Under the pieces are notes generated by a model that was not told the DNA's origin, made no database searches, and saw only the letters and a list, made by a program, of their open reading frames with translations. Of a stretch of 53,350 nucleotides of DNA, positions 6,107 through 14,939 are shown piece by piece (within the stretch, counting starts at the first letter, position 1; every line of letters starts with the position of its first letter). The translations under genes and the position numbers were made by a program. The DNA is from Psychrobacter sp. 4Bb. Its GTDB lineage: Bacteria > Pseudomonadota > Gammaproteobacteria > Pseudomonadales > Moraxellaceae. The DNA lies in the NCBI RefSeq assembly GCF_002836735.1, contig NZ_PJAS01000063.1, positions 1 to 53,350 on the forward strand, given 5' to 3'.

Positions 6107-7897
6107 ATGGATACCTTAAATATCCTGTATCTCGTAGGCGCAGTACTAATTTTCGCCAGTATCATGGCGAGTACATTATCGGCGCGCTTAGGCGTACCAT
6201 TGTTGTTGCTGTTTTTGATAGTGGGTATGTTGGCAGGCGAGCAGGGTATCTTGGGTATTGAGTTCTCTCAATATGCGCTAGCCAATTTCGTTGGGCAGGC
6301 CGCATTAGCCTGTATCTTGCTAGATGGTGGTTTACGTACGTCCTTTAAATCGTTCCGAGTAGGGCTAAAACCTGCGATTACGCTGGCCACGTGGGGCGTG
6401 TTGGTCACGGTCATGGTGCTAGGGGTCTTTGTCACTTGGCTACTTGATGTCGATTGGCGCTTTGGTCTACTGATGGCAGCGATTGTCGGCTCAACCGATG
6501 CAGCAGCGGTATTTTCTCTATTACGTAATGGCGGCGTCAAGCTTAATGACCGTGTACAAGCCACGCTTGAACTTGAGTCTGGTGCCAACGATCCCTTGGC
6601 TATTTTATTAGTCACTGGTTTAATTGCCTTAAATGTTGATCCTGATGGTCAGACAGTATTTGGCTTTTTAGTTTTATTGTTACAGCAGCTGAGCTTTGGG
6701 CTAGGTATGGGCTTATTGTTCGGTTATTTTCTATCCCGATTATTGCCCAAGGTGCATTTGGCAGAAGGCATGTACGCCATTTTGATTCTCTCTGCTGGCT
6801 TGGCTGTGTTCGCTGCGACCAACCTTATTGGCGGCAGTGGATTTTTGGCGGTATACCTCACTGGTGTGTTAATCGGTAACCACAAGGTGCGCTCGACAGA
6901 GCATGTCATGCGAGTGATGGACAGCTTTGCTTGGCTGTCTCAGGCCGTACTGTTTGTGGTATTGGGACTATTGGTCACTCCGTCAAACGTCCTCAATGTC
7001 TGGCATTATTCGGTTGCAATCGCGCTCTTTATGATCTTTGTCGCGCGTCCTATTGCCGTCTATACCAGCGTAAAACCTTTCAAATTTAAAGACAGAGAGA
7101 TTGGGTTTATCTCTTGGGTTGGTCTACGCGGTGCAGTACCTATTACGCTTGCTATCTTGCCAGTCATGGCGGGGATAGATAACGCTTTTATGTTGTTTGA
7201 TATTGCCTTTGGCGTCGTAGTACTATCGCTAATTTTGCAAGGTACGACCATCCCGACGATGGCAAATCTATTTAAAGTACGTATCCCAACTAATAAAGAC
7301 CCCAAAGAAGAGCATGAAGTCTGGGTATCCGATAAGGCCAGTATCACGCTGTATGAGTTTGAGGCAAAGTCGGGCGCATTTGCCATTGGGCGTCATCCTA
7401 TGGGTATCTCCAAAGGCATCAATCCAGATGAAATCAGTGTCTTTGCGCTAGTCCGTAACCAGCAAATCGTAGTAGTCGATGACAATACAAAGCTAAAATT
7501 CGGCGACAGTGTCTGGTATGCGATGAGAGGTAATCACGCTAGCAAAATTGCCAAGATTTTTAATGACACGACATTAGATCGCAAAGCTATCGATGATTTC
7601 TATGGCGATTGGTTGCTATCACCGAGTGTTAAGCTTGGTGATTTGCCGTTTTTTACAGGAATCATGGCATCTGAGACATTGGTAAAAACACTGAAAACGT
7701 CCGATGAAGACAGCGCAAAAAACATGTGGGAGCAGACGGTGGCCGAGTACGTGAAATCACATTTAGGTACAGCGCCAGTGTCAGGCGATATCGTTGTAAT
7801 AAGTGATGAATGGTCGCTCGTTATTAAGGAAGTCGATGACAAAGGGAAGCTAAGAACCATCGGTCTAAAGTACCAACAACCGTCTGTAGTATTGTAA
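6107..7897 (+). CDS. cvrA: Potassium/proton antiporter, CvrA/NhaP2 type
   Basis: This 596-residue inner membrane cation/proton antiporter exports K+ (and perhaps other cations) in exchange for protons. Residues 1 to about 390 form a CPA1-type Na+/H+ exchanger fold of 12-13 helices, with the functional ESGANDPLAILL and GSTDAAAVFSLL motifs and the conserved FISWVGLRGAVPITLAILP. The soluble end holds an RCK_C/TrkA_C domain (about 395-480, EFEAKSGAFAIGRHPMGIS) and a CorC/HlyC-associated domain (about 490-590). Length and order match CvrA/NhaP2 (about 578 in E. coli). It converges with the LysR gene, with only 16 bp between the stops. Confidence 0.92.
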   Translation: MDTLNILYLVGAVLIFASIMASTLSARLGVPLLLLFLIVGMLAGEQGILGIEFSQYALANFVGQAALACILLDGGLRTSFKSFRVGLKPAITLATWGVLVTVMVLGVFVTWLLDVDWRFGLLMAAIVGSTDAAAVFSLLRNGGVKLNDRVQATLELESGANDPLAILLVTGLIALNVDPDGQTVFGFLVLLLQQLSFGLGMGLLFGYFLSRLLPKVHLAEGMYAILILSAGLAVFAATNLIGGSGFLAVYLTGVLIGNHKVRSTEHVMRVMDSFAWLSQAVLFVVLGLLVTPSNVLNVWHYSVAIALFMIFVARPIAVYTSVKPFKFKDREIGFISWVGLRGAVPITLAILPVMAGIDNAFMLFDIAFGVVVLSLILQGTTIPTMANLFKVRIPTNKDPKEEHEVWVSDKASITLYEFEAKSGAFAIGRHPMGISKGINPDEISVFALVRNQQIVVVDDNTKLKFGDSVWYAMRGNHASKIAKIFNDTTLDRKAIDDFYGDWLLSPSVKLGDLPFFTGIMASETLVKTLKTSDEDSAKNMWEQTVAEYVKSHLGTAPVSGDIVVISDEWSLVIKEVDDKGKLRTIGLKYQQPSVVL

Positions 7898-7913
7898 TAA
7901 ATCTAGTGGTATC

Positions 7914-8816
7914 CTATAGCAAGTTCATCATCTTATTCAAAAAGTCAGCCGCTTGTTTAGGCTGATTTTCCCGATATGCCCAATGGTGCTCGACATCATA
8001 GCTTGCTTCATCAGGCAGTAGTATTTTCATCAGTCCCATACCCTCATAACGCTTCGCTAAATCACGCGGCAAGTAGCCAACATGGTGGCCTGCAAGGATA
8101 AGCTGCGCTGTCGCCTCCATATGATAAGTAGTCGCGCTTAACGTCTTGGGGCGAATATGATTGATATGATGCTCGACCACATAGCCTCTTTTTATCCACG
8201 GATAGTTCTGTTCTAAATCCTCAAAAGTTAATCCTTCTGAGTTGTAAAACAATCTATGCTCGCGACCACAACAGACCACTTGCTTTTCAACAAATGCCGG
8301 CTTAAAAGTCAGTAAAGGTGGAAAGCTGCCAAAATAACCCACGCCAATGTCACTCTCGTTACTTAAGAGCTTTTCTAACATGCTCTCAGGACTTTGTACG
8401 TCGATAGAAAAGTGTATTAACGGGTTATTACGGTAGCTGTTGGCTAGACGTTGTCTAAGTGCGTCATAAAAAAACTTGGGCATCTGATCAATCAAGCAAA
8501 GCCTAATGTGCCCGCCGTGGACTGAGTCTAGTTGTCTAATATAATGCAGCTGATGTTGAAAGCTGGCGACCGATTCGGTAAAGCCCAAACAAGCCTCGTA
8601 AACAGCAGCACCATCTTCTGTCAGTTTAAATCCTGCTCGACCACGGTGACATAGTGTCATCCCTAAGCGGTCTTCTAAGTGGGTTAAATGCCCACTAATG
8701 ACAGAGGTTGTGACATTTAAACGCGACTGGGCAGCAGTTACGCCTTGACACTCTACAATAGCCATAAAGCTGCGTAGCGTTTTGATGTCTATTTTTATCA
8801 GTTCATCCAATATCAA
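7914..8816 (-). CDS. LysR-family regulator divergent from the guanidinobutyrase gene
   Basis: This transcription regulator of about 300 residues has the N-terminal winged helix-turn-helix (IDIKTLRSFMAIVECQGVTAAQSRLNVTTSVISGHLTHLEDRLGM) and a LysR substrate-binding domain from about residue 95. I chose TTG 8816 because AAGGAG lies six bases before it; a GTG at 8834 in the same frame has no such site and would add six residues. It is divergent from the ureohydrolase at 9029, the arrangement of gbuR-gbuA in Pseudomonas, so it probably senses a guanidino acid and activates that operon. The co-inducer is an inference. Confidence 0.88.
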   Translation of the reverse strand: MILDELIKIDIKTLRSFMAIVECQGVTAAQSRLNVTTSVISGHLTHLEDRLGMTLCHRGRAGFKLTEDGAAVYEACLGFTESVASFQHQLHYIRQLDSVHGGHIRLCLIDQMPKFFYDALRQRLANSYRNNPLIHFSIDVQSPESMLEKLLSNESDIGVGYFGSFPPLLTFKPAFVEKQVVCCGREHRLFYNSEGLTFEDLEQNYPWIKRGYVVEHHINHIRPKTLSATTYHMEATAQLILAGHHVGYLPRDLAKRYEGMGLMKILLPDEASYDVEHHWAYRENQPKQAADFLNKMMNLL

Positions 8817-8920
8817 AAGTGGCTCCTTATTCACTCAATCAACATTATCTCTTTTTGAATCGACATTGCGTTTCCTAAACTTCTGATAATAACTTATAAG
8901 CGCATTTTACTACGAAAAAA

Positions 8921-8936
8921 TAGAAGTTTACTTCTA
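8921..8936. promoter_or_regulatory. 16-bp palindrome between the LysR gene and the guanidinobutyrase gene
   Basis: TAGAAGT (8921-8927) and ACTTCTA (8930-8936) form a perfect inverted repeat around a 2-bp centre. It lies about 105 bp upstream of one divergent start and 93 bp upstream of the other. This is a likely recognition site for the LysR protein, which typically binds T-rich/A-rich dyads between divergent genes. Confidence 0.5.
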
Positions 8937-9028
8937 AATTTTACCATGGTTCCTTCTCTTATATTTATGTATTGTCAATGACATGTAGCAAATTGTGTAC
9001 TTAAACCAAATAAGCAAGGAAGTAACCT

Positions 9029-9997
9029 ATGACATTTAATCAACCATTAAGCGGCAATGACATGCCAAGATTTGGTGGCTTCGCTTCTATGATGCGCTTG
9101 CCGACTCAAGCTGATGCTGAAGGGTTAGATGTGGCATTTGTTGGTGTCCCTTTAGATATCGGTGCATCCAACCGTAGCGGGGCTAGATTGGGTCCTAGAC
9201 AGATTCGTGATGAGTCAAGAATGATTCGTCCTTACAATGTGGCCACTCGTGCTGCGCCTTTTGAATCATTACAAGTCGCTGATATCGGTGATGTGCCTAT
9301 CAACACATTCAACCTGCTAAAAAGCGTTGATATCATCGAAAAATTCTATACCGATAAAATCGTCAAACACGGCGCGATTCCTCTAACACTAGGCGGCGAT
9401 CATACTATCGCGTTACCTATCCTACGTGCACTTGCCAAAAAACATGGTCCTGTCGGCATGGTACATATCGATGCTCATGCTGATATCAATGATGATATGT
9501 TTGGCGAAAAAATCGCTCATGGTACGCCGTTCCGCCGCGCTGTTGAAGAAAACCTAATTGATGGCAATCGTGTGGTACAGATTGGTCTACGTGGTACAGG
9601 CTATAGCGCAGAAGAGTTTGACTGGTCAACTGAACAGGGATTCCGCGTGGTACCTGCTGAGGAGTGCTGGTACAAATCGCTAACACCGCTCATGGCTGAA
9701 GTACGTGAAAAGCTAGGTGATGGTCCTGTCTACTTGAGCTTCGATATCGACGGTATTGATCCTGCATTTGCCCCAGGTACGGGCACTGCTGAAATCGGTG
9801 GTCTGACCTCTACTCAAGGTATCGAAATCATTCGCGGTATGCGTGGCCTAGACGTGGTAGGTGGGGACTTAGTTGAAGTATCACCACCGTATGATCCATT
9901 CGGTAATACCTCGGTATTGGCGGCGAATTTATTGTTTGAGATGCTATGTATCCTGCCGGGCGTACGCTATGACGACAAGGTTAAGGCGGTTTACTAG
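9029..9997 (+). CDS. gbuA: Ureohydrolase, probable guanidinobutyrase
   Basis: This 322-residue manganese enzyme of the arginase/agmatinase family hydrolyses a guanidino compound to an amine plus urea. The metal ligands are visible in LGGDHTIALP, VHIDAHADINDD and LSFDIDGIDPAFAPGTGT. The opening NQPLSGNDMPRFGGFASMMRLPT and the stretch MIRPYNVATRAAPFESLQVADIGDVPINTFNL match Pseudomonas GbuA (4-guanidinobutyrate to 4-aminobutyrate) very closely, better than agmatinase SpeB. It is the first gene of the block, downstream of the divergent LysR regulator, with a GGAAG site before the ATG. Guanidinopropionase or agmatinase activity remains possible. Confidence 0.88.
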   Translation: MTFNQPLSGNDMPRFGGFASMMRLPTQADAEGLDVAFVGVPLDIGASNRSGARLGPRQIRDESRMIRPYNVATRAAPFESLQVADIGDVPINTFNLLKSVDIIEKFYTDKIVKHGAIPLTLGGDHTIALPILRALAKKHGPVGMVHIDAHADINDDMFGEKIAHGTPFRRAVEENLIDGNRVVQIGLRGTGYSAEEFDWSTEQGFRVVPAEECWYKSLTPLMAEVREKLGDGPVYLSFDIDGIDPAFAPGTGTAEIGGLTSTQGIEIIRGMRGLDVVGGDLVEVSPPYDPFGNTSVLAANLLFEMLCILPGVRYDDKVKAVY

Positions 9998-10136
9998 TCG
10001 TTATATCTCAACATGATAACCGTGAAAGGAATGGGTTATTAACAGTCTTTTATTGGTTAGATGTGGAGCATAAAGTAGCTTTATCGGCACCAGTGCAATG
10101 ACTGGTATTAATATAACTCGGTTAAGGAAGACACTA

Positions 10137-11483
10137 ATGAGTAAACCTTCTTCATTTTTTGGTCAAGATACGCTTTCTCCAAATGAAGCTGGACACAGTT
10201 TGGGTTCAATTGGTACGTTTGCACTGTGGTTTGGTGCCAATATCGTAGTCACGACCATCTTAACTGGGATGTTGTTGGTACCAGATCTACGATTTACCAC
10301 TGCTATAACGACTGTACTCATTGGTTCTTTAATCGGTGCAATTCCACTGCTTTTGGTTGGCTTGATGGGCCAGCGTACCGGCCTACCATCGATGGCGCTG
10401 ACACGTAGAGCTTATGGACCACTTGGTAGCCAGTTGATTTCACTGGTAAACATGGGTGTGCTCATTGCGTGGAGCTGTATTCAGGCGCTGCTCGCTGGCA
10501 TGAGTCTGAATTACGCGATTGAGGCTACCACGGGTTATAGCAACCTACCACTATTTGTGATCTTGTGTGAGACAGTCGTGGTGCTAATTGTGCTACGCGG
10601 TCACCTCGGTATTGAGCTTGTCGAACGCTGGGCGGCACTAGCCATGGCAGGTCTTACGGTCGTCGTGCTTTATCAGCTAAACCAACATTATGATGTATCG
10701 ACACTGTTTGAGATGCCAGTTGAATCACGTAATGGTATTACGCTAGGTATCGCATTTGATATCGTCATTGCCACTGCGTTCTCTTGGATGTCTTCGGCAG
10801 CTGATTACAACCGTAACTGTAAGACTTCAAAGATTGCCGTATGGGGTACTTACTTTGGCTACATCATGGCGGCTATTGTTGCTATGGGTTTGGGTGCGAC
10901 GATATCAGGGCTTTCTATCTTAAACGGTATGGAACAGACTTACGATCCGACTCGTCTGCTTGCTGACTTTGGTTTTGGTTTGCCAGCTGCGCTAGTTATC
11001 TTCTTTTCAGTTATGACCACCAATGTAATGGCAGTCTATAGCGCAACGCTATCCTGCATGAACATCGCTCCTAACATGAGCTTTTGGAAACCTGCACTTA
11101 TCATTGGTTTGGTCACTATCTTTGGGGCGCTGATACCAGGTATTTTAGACCAATTCCAAAACTTCTTATTGATCGTAGGTGCACTATTTATCCCAGCATT
11201 TTCAGTCATGATTGTCGATTATTACCTTGTTGGTCAAGAAGGCTATACCGCAAAGCTGCTTGACTCTACCAAACAGTTAGGCCGTCCTACTGCAAAGATT
11301 GCTATCGCAGCATATCTAATCGGTGCAGCGCTTGCCGCATACTGGACTTTGATAGCGCCTCCATCTTTCGGTGCTTCATTACCTGTCTTTATTATTACTG
11401 GTGGACTTTATTGGTTAGGTGCGACTCTGTTTACTCGTCCTAATAGCGCTGTCACTTCAGCTCAAAAGGAGCCCTCATTGTGA
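10137..11483 (+). CDS. NCS1-family permease (purine-cytosine permease-like)
   Basis: This transporter of about 448 residues and 12 membrane helices resembles CodB-like NCS1 secondary carriers, which bring in nucleobases or related nitrogen compounds with H+ or Na+. Family features are the N-terminal SLGSIGTFALWFGANIVVTTILTGM, GQRTGLPSMALTRRAYGPLGSQL and the WMSSAADYNRNCKT loop. The start is ATG 10137, with AAGGAAG at 10124-10130; an in-frame ATG at 10098 would add 13 residues but has no good site. It overlaps the next gene (GTGA at 11480). In this context it may import a guanidino compound, which is inference. Confidence 0.85.
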   Translation: MSKPSSFFGQDTLSPNEAGHSLGSIGTFALWFGANIVVTTILTGMLLVPDLRFTTAITTVLIGSLIGAIPLLLVGLMGQRTGLPSMALTRRAYGPLGSQLISLVNMGVLIAWSCIQALLAGMSLNYAIEATTGYSNLPLFVILCETVVVLIVLRGHLGIELVERWAALAMAGLTVVVLYQLNQHYDVSTLFEMPVESRNGITLGIAFDIVIATAFSWMSSAADYNRNCKTSKIAVWGTYFGYIMAAIVAMGLGATISGLSILNGMEQTYDPTRLLADFGFGLPAALVIFFSVMTTNVMAVYSATLSCMNIAPNMSFWKPALIIGLVTIFGALIPGILDQFQNFLLIVGALFIPAFSVMIVDYYLVGQEGYTAKLLDSTKQLGRPTAKIAIAAYLIGAALAAYWTLIAPPSFGASLPVFIITGGLYWLGATLFTRPNSAVTSAQKEPSL

Positions 11484-12280
11484 AATTGATGATTGCTCAA
11501 ACCAGCCCTTTACTGGCTGAAGCGCCTGCCAATCTAGAAGCTTTAGAGTCGCTTTGCCGCTTAGCAGTAGAGGCAAAAGTAGATCTGATCGCGTTGCCAG
11601 AGCTTGCATTCACAGGCTACAACATCTTTGAGCATCTTGATCGCTTAGCGCAAACTATCGATGGTCCAATTGTCACTGAGGCAGCGAGACTTGCTGATAA
11701 ATATAACTTGCATCTATTGTTTGGTCTCGCTGAGCGCCAGTCTAATGGGGAGTTAAGCAACTCTGCCATACTGCTAGATGACAATGGGCAACACCTTGCG
11801 ACTGATAACAAGCGTCATTTATGGGATCGTGAAAACGAGTTCTTTACAGCAGGTAAAAAGTCCTGCGTGGTTGACACTCGATTCGGTAAATTAGGATTGA
11901 TGATTTGCTACGATAATGAGTTCCCAGAAGTGGCAAGAGAACTGGCACAAGCAGGGGCAGAGGTCATACTGTCACCGACAGCAAATATGTTGCCAAATGC
12001 CGAACGTCAGGTACTTCAAATAAGCGCTCGTGCCATGGACAATCAATGCTTTGTTGCTTGTATCAACCGCTCAGGCGTAGAAGACACCCTTCATTACTGT
12101 GGTAATAGTATCGTCGCTGGTCCCGATGGCGAAGTAATCGGAAGGCTTGGTTTGTCCGCTGGCACGATGATAGTAGATATTGATCTTGCCTGTATTGACG
12201 AGAGTCGCATGCACCAAAATTATCTTAAGGACCTGCGTGTTCTTAAAGATACTCATGTCGTTAATGGAGCTGACTTATGA
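11480..12280 (+). CDS. Carbon-nitrogen hydrolase (nitrilase superfamily amidase)
   Basis: This 266-residue enzyme has the full catalytic triad of the superfamily: E41 in ALPELAFTGYN, K111 in TDNKRHLWDRENEFFTAG and the nucleophile C143 in LGLMICYDNEFPE. Such enzymes hydrolyse amides or nitriles. Next to guanidinobutyrase, 4-guanidinobutyramide, the product of the arginine 2-monooxygenase route, is an attractive substrate but is not shown by the sequence. It starts at GTG 11480 with GGAG seven bases upstream, overlaps the permease stop by four bases and overlaps the following gene by four bases (ATGA 12277-12280), so it is within a tightly coupled operon. Confidence 0.85.
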   Translation: MKLMIAQTSPLLAEAPANLEALESLCRLAVEAKVDLIALPELAFTGYNIFEHLDRLAQTIDGPIVTEAARLADKYNLHLLFGLAERQSNGELSNSAILLDDNGQHLATDNKRHLWDRENEFFTAGKKSCVVDTRFGKLGLMICYDNEFPEVARELAQAGAEVILSPTANMLPNAERQVLQISARAMDNQCFVACINRSGVEDTLHYCGNSIVAGPDGEVIGRLGLSAGTMIVDIDLACIDESRMHQNYLKDLRVLKDTHVVNGADL

Positions 12281-13020
12281 GTGAGCAGTCATTACCTCGA
12301 ATCAAACCAGAAAATTGGTATCGAACCACCACGCTCAGTGACGGAATCACACTTATTGACGAGCCATGGATTAAGCCGTTTTTCCGCTGCAATCTGTGGC
12401 ACGTACGGGGTAGCGAACGTGATTTATTAGTAGATTTTGGGTTAGGTGCTGTACCATTGCGCCGCCATGTTGCTTTGCTCGCTGATCGCGATATTGTTGG
12501 TGTTGCCAGTCACACCCATTTTGACCATATTGGCGCAGCAAATGAATTTGACTGCTGTCATGTCCATTCTGCTGAAGCACACATCTTAGCTGAACCAGAT
12601 AATGCTCGTACTTTGGCAGATATGTTTGTTAACGATGAGATGTTTGACGCGCTACCGCCTGAACCTTATGCCCATTGCGGTTATAAAATTGCTGCACCAG
12701 CGAAAATTATGCAGCTTGAAGATGGTGACGTGATTGATTTGGGCAATCGTCAATTTGAAGTGATTCATACGCCAGGCCATTCTCCAGGTGGTATCGCCTT
12801 GTGGGAAGCTGCTAGCGAAACACTGATTTCTGGTGACCTTATCTATGATGGCCCATTAATTGAAGATACGTGGCACAGCAACATGGCTGACTACGCCAAG
12901 AGTATGCGCCGTTTAAATGCACTGCCGGTGCGTGTCGTTCATGGTGGTCATTTCCCTAGCTTTTCAGGTAAACGCTTAAACATCATGATTGATGATTGGT
13001 TACGGCACCATGACTTGTAA
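12277..13020 (+). CDS. Metallo-beta-lactamase-fold hydrolase
   Basis: This 247-residue protein carries the dinuclear zinc motif HTHFDH at residues 79-84, a later histidine in IHTPGHSPGG, an aspartate in LISGDLIYDG and a final histidine in VVHGGHFPSF, so the fold and metal site look intact. Family members cleave esters, thioesters, lactones or phosphodiesters. The substrate here is unknown. It is translationally coupled to the amidase (4-bp overlap), which suggests that the two act in the same route, perhaps on a lactam/lactone or a thioester intermediate. It ends the first tight part of the block; 92 bp of AT-rich DNA follow. Confidence 0.8.
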   Translation: MSEQSLPRIKPENWYRTTTLSDGITLIDEPWIKPFFRCNLWHVRGSERDLLVDFGLGAVPLRRHVALLADRDIVGVASHTHFDHIGAANEFDCCHVHSAEAHILAEPDNARTLADMFVNDEMFDALPPEPYAHCGYKIAAPAKIMQLEDGDVIDLGNRQFEVIHTPGHSPGGIALWEAASETLISGDLIYDGPLIEDTWHSNMADYAKSMRRLNALPVRVVHGGHFPSFSGKRLNIMIDDWLRHHDL

Positions 13021-13112
13021 TGAATAGCATTTAATAACGATTAAAAATAAATTATTAGCCAATATAAAAATTTTAACTTAATACTAATTATATTTTTTAG
13101 GATGACTGACCC

Positions 13113-14834
13113 ATGACCCAATTGACGCAAACGCCTTCTTCTTTGTCTGACACATCATCATTGACCTGCGGTGAGCTATTGGTGCAGTGGCTAGAGTATT
13201 ATGGTGTAGAGACCGTTTTTGGTATCCCTGGTGTACACACGGTAGAGCTATATCGCGGTCTGCCAAATACCAATATTCGTCATGTGACACCGCGTCATGA
13301 ACAAGGTGCTGGGTTTATGGCAGACGGCTATTATCGTGCCTCTGGCAAGATTGGCGTATGTTTCATCATTACTGGCCCTGGCATGACCAACATTATGACG
13401 GCGATGGCGCAGGCACTGGCTGATTCGATACCGATGCTAGTGATTTCTAGTGTCAATAAAGTCAAAGACACGGGTAGTGGCGAAGGGCATTTGCATGAGT
13501 TGCATGATCAGCAAGGCATGATTAGTAAAGTAGCATTGACGAGTAAGACCATTTGGCAACCTGAATCGCTACCGAAAGTCATTGCAGAAGCTTTTGCTTT
13601 ATTTAACGGTGCACGTCCGGGGCCAGTACATATTCAGCTACCTATTGATGTCATCACTGCTGATGCTAGCCATGTTGCTAAGCCATCTAGTTTAAATGCT
13701 GTAGCAAATAGCGAAGTTGGTACAAATAGTGTGATCCTACCGCAGGTCACAAGACCATTGCCGAATCCTACGCAATTAGACCTAATTGTACAGTCATTAC
13801 AAACCGCGAAAAATCCTGTAATACTTTATGGAGGCGGCTGCGTCGATGTCGATCACGATGCACAGCGATTGGCAGAGTTGATAGATGCGCCAACGTTTTT
13901 GACAATTAATGCCAAAGGCTTGCTGCCACCTGGTCATCCACTAAGTTTGGGTAGCAACCAGTCATTAGACGCAGGCCGAGCCGTGATTACCGAGGCCGAC
14001 TGGGTGTTAGCGATTGGTACTGAGCTTGGCGAAACTGACTATGATGTGTTCTTTAATGGTGAGTTTAAGATAAATGGCACGCTAGTACGTATCGACTGTG
14101 ATACCCAGCAATTGCAGCGTCCATTTAGAGCAGACATTGCGGTACTGTCTGACGCACAGATGGCGATTAGTGGTTTATGTGATCGCTTAGAAGGTCAGAC
14201 ATTCGATCATCAAGCACTGTCACGTGTCAATGAGGCAAAACAAGCCATCTTGAAGGATGTAACGACAGACTTTGCGGGTCAGAATGCATTACTAAAGCTG
14301 ATTAGAGACGAGGTAGAAGACGTCATTTTCGTTGGTGATTCAACGCAGCCTGTCTATAGTGGCAACCTTGGTCTTGAAGCCTTTGCGACGCGTAAATGGT
14401 TTAATTCTTCAACAGGTTTTGGCACATTAGGCTATGGTTTGCCTGCTGCTATTGGGGCCATGGTTGGCTCAAACCTACCTGTCGTCAGTCTAATGGGTGA
14501 TGGCGGTATTCAGTTTACGATTGCCGAGCTCATCTGCGCAGCCGAGCTTGAGCTACCATTGATCGTTTTATTATGGAACAACCAAGGCTACGGTGAGATT
14601 CGTCGTTACATGGAAGAGGGCGGTTTACCACTGATTGGCGTCAATATCAAAACGCCAAACTTTGAGCCACTAGCAGCAGGGTTTGGCGCTGGCTATCGTA
14701 GAATTACTGATAAGCAGCAATTGCTAGACGCATTAAAGACAGACACGAAGGGTAAACAGCCAATCATTTATGAGATTGATGAAGCAGACGACTTTCTAAA
14801 AGAAATGGCCAAGACAGTGACTTATTTTAGTTAA
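13113..14834 (+). CDS. aruI: ThDP enzyme, probable 5-guanidino-2-oxopentanoate (2-ketoarginine) decarboxylase
   Basis: This 573-residue enzyme belongs to the acetolactate synthase-like ThDP family. The phrase TCGELLVQWLEYYGVETVFGIPGVHTVELYRGLPNTNIRHVTPRHEQGAGFMADGYYR (residues 18-75) is the hallmark of Pseudomonas AruI, which decarboxylates 2-ketoarginine to 4-guanidinobutyraldehyde. The activating glutamate is E63, and ThDP-Mg binding runs from G462DGG to N490QGYGEI. The next steps of that route, an aldehyde dehydrogenase and guanidinobutyrase, are encoded in the same block. No AruH transaminase gene is visible here. It differs from the decarboxylase at 3630, which has the HH pair typical of pyruvate decarboxylases. 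Confidence 0.82.
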   Translation: MTQLTQTPSSLSDTSSLTCGELLVQWLEYYGVETVFGIPGVHTVELYRGLPNTNIRHVTPRHEQGAGFMADGYYRASGKIGVCFIITGPGMTNIMTAMAQALADSIPMLVISSVNKVKDTGSGEGHLHELHDQQGMISKVALTSKTIWQPESLPKVIAEAFALFNGARPGPVHIQLPIDVITADASHVAKPSSLNAVANSEVGTNSVILPQVTRPLPNPTQLDLIVQSLQTAKNPVILYGGGCVDVDHDAQRLAELIDAPTFLTINAKGLLPPGHPLSLGSNQSLDAGRAVITEADWVLAIGTELGETDYDVFFNGEFKINGTLVRIDCDTQQLQRPFRADIAVLSDAQMAISGLCDRLEGQTFDHQALSRVNEAKQAILKDVTTDFAGQNALLKLIRDEVEDVIFVGDSTQPVYSGNLGLEAFATRKWFNSSTGFGTLGYGLPAAIGAMVGSNLPVVSLMGDGGIQFTIAELICAAELELPLIVLLWNNQGYGEIRRYMEEGGLPLIGVNIKTPNFEPLAAGFGAGYRRITDKQQLLDALKTDTKGKQPIIYEIDEADDFLKEMAKTVTYFS

Positions 14835-14939
14835 TAGTAATATTGGCGCTAATGCCACGGATAATAACGAAACTGATAGTCACAGTTCTAAAAAACGACA
14901 AAAAAATGACAAACGCTGGTGACGCAAGGAAGCACGTCC

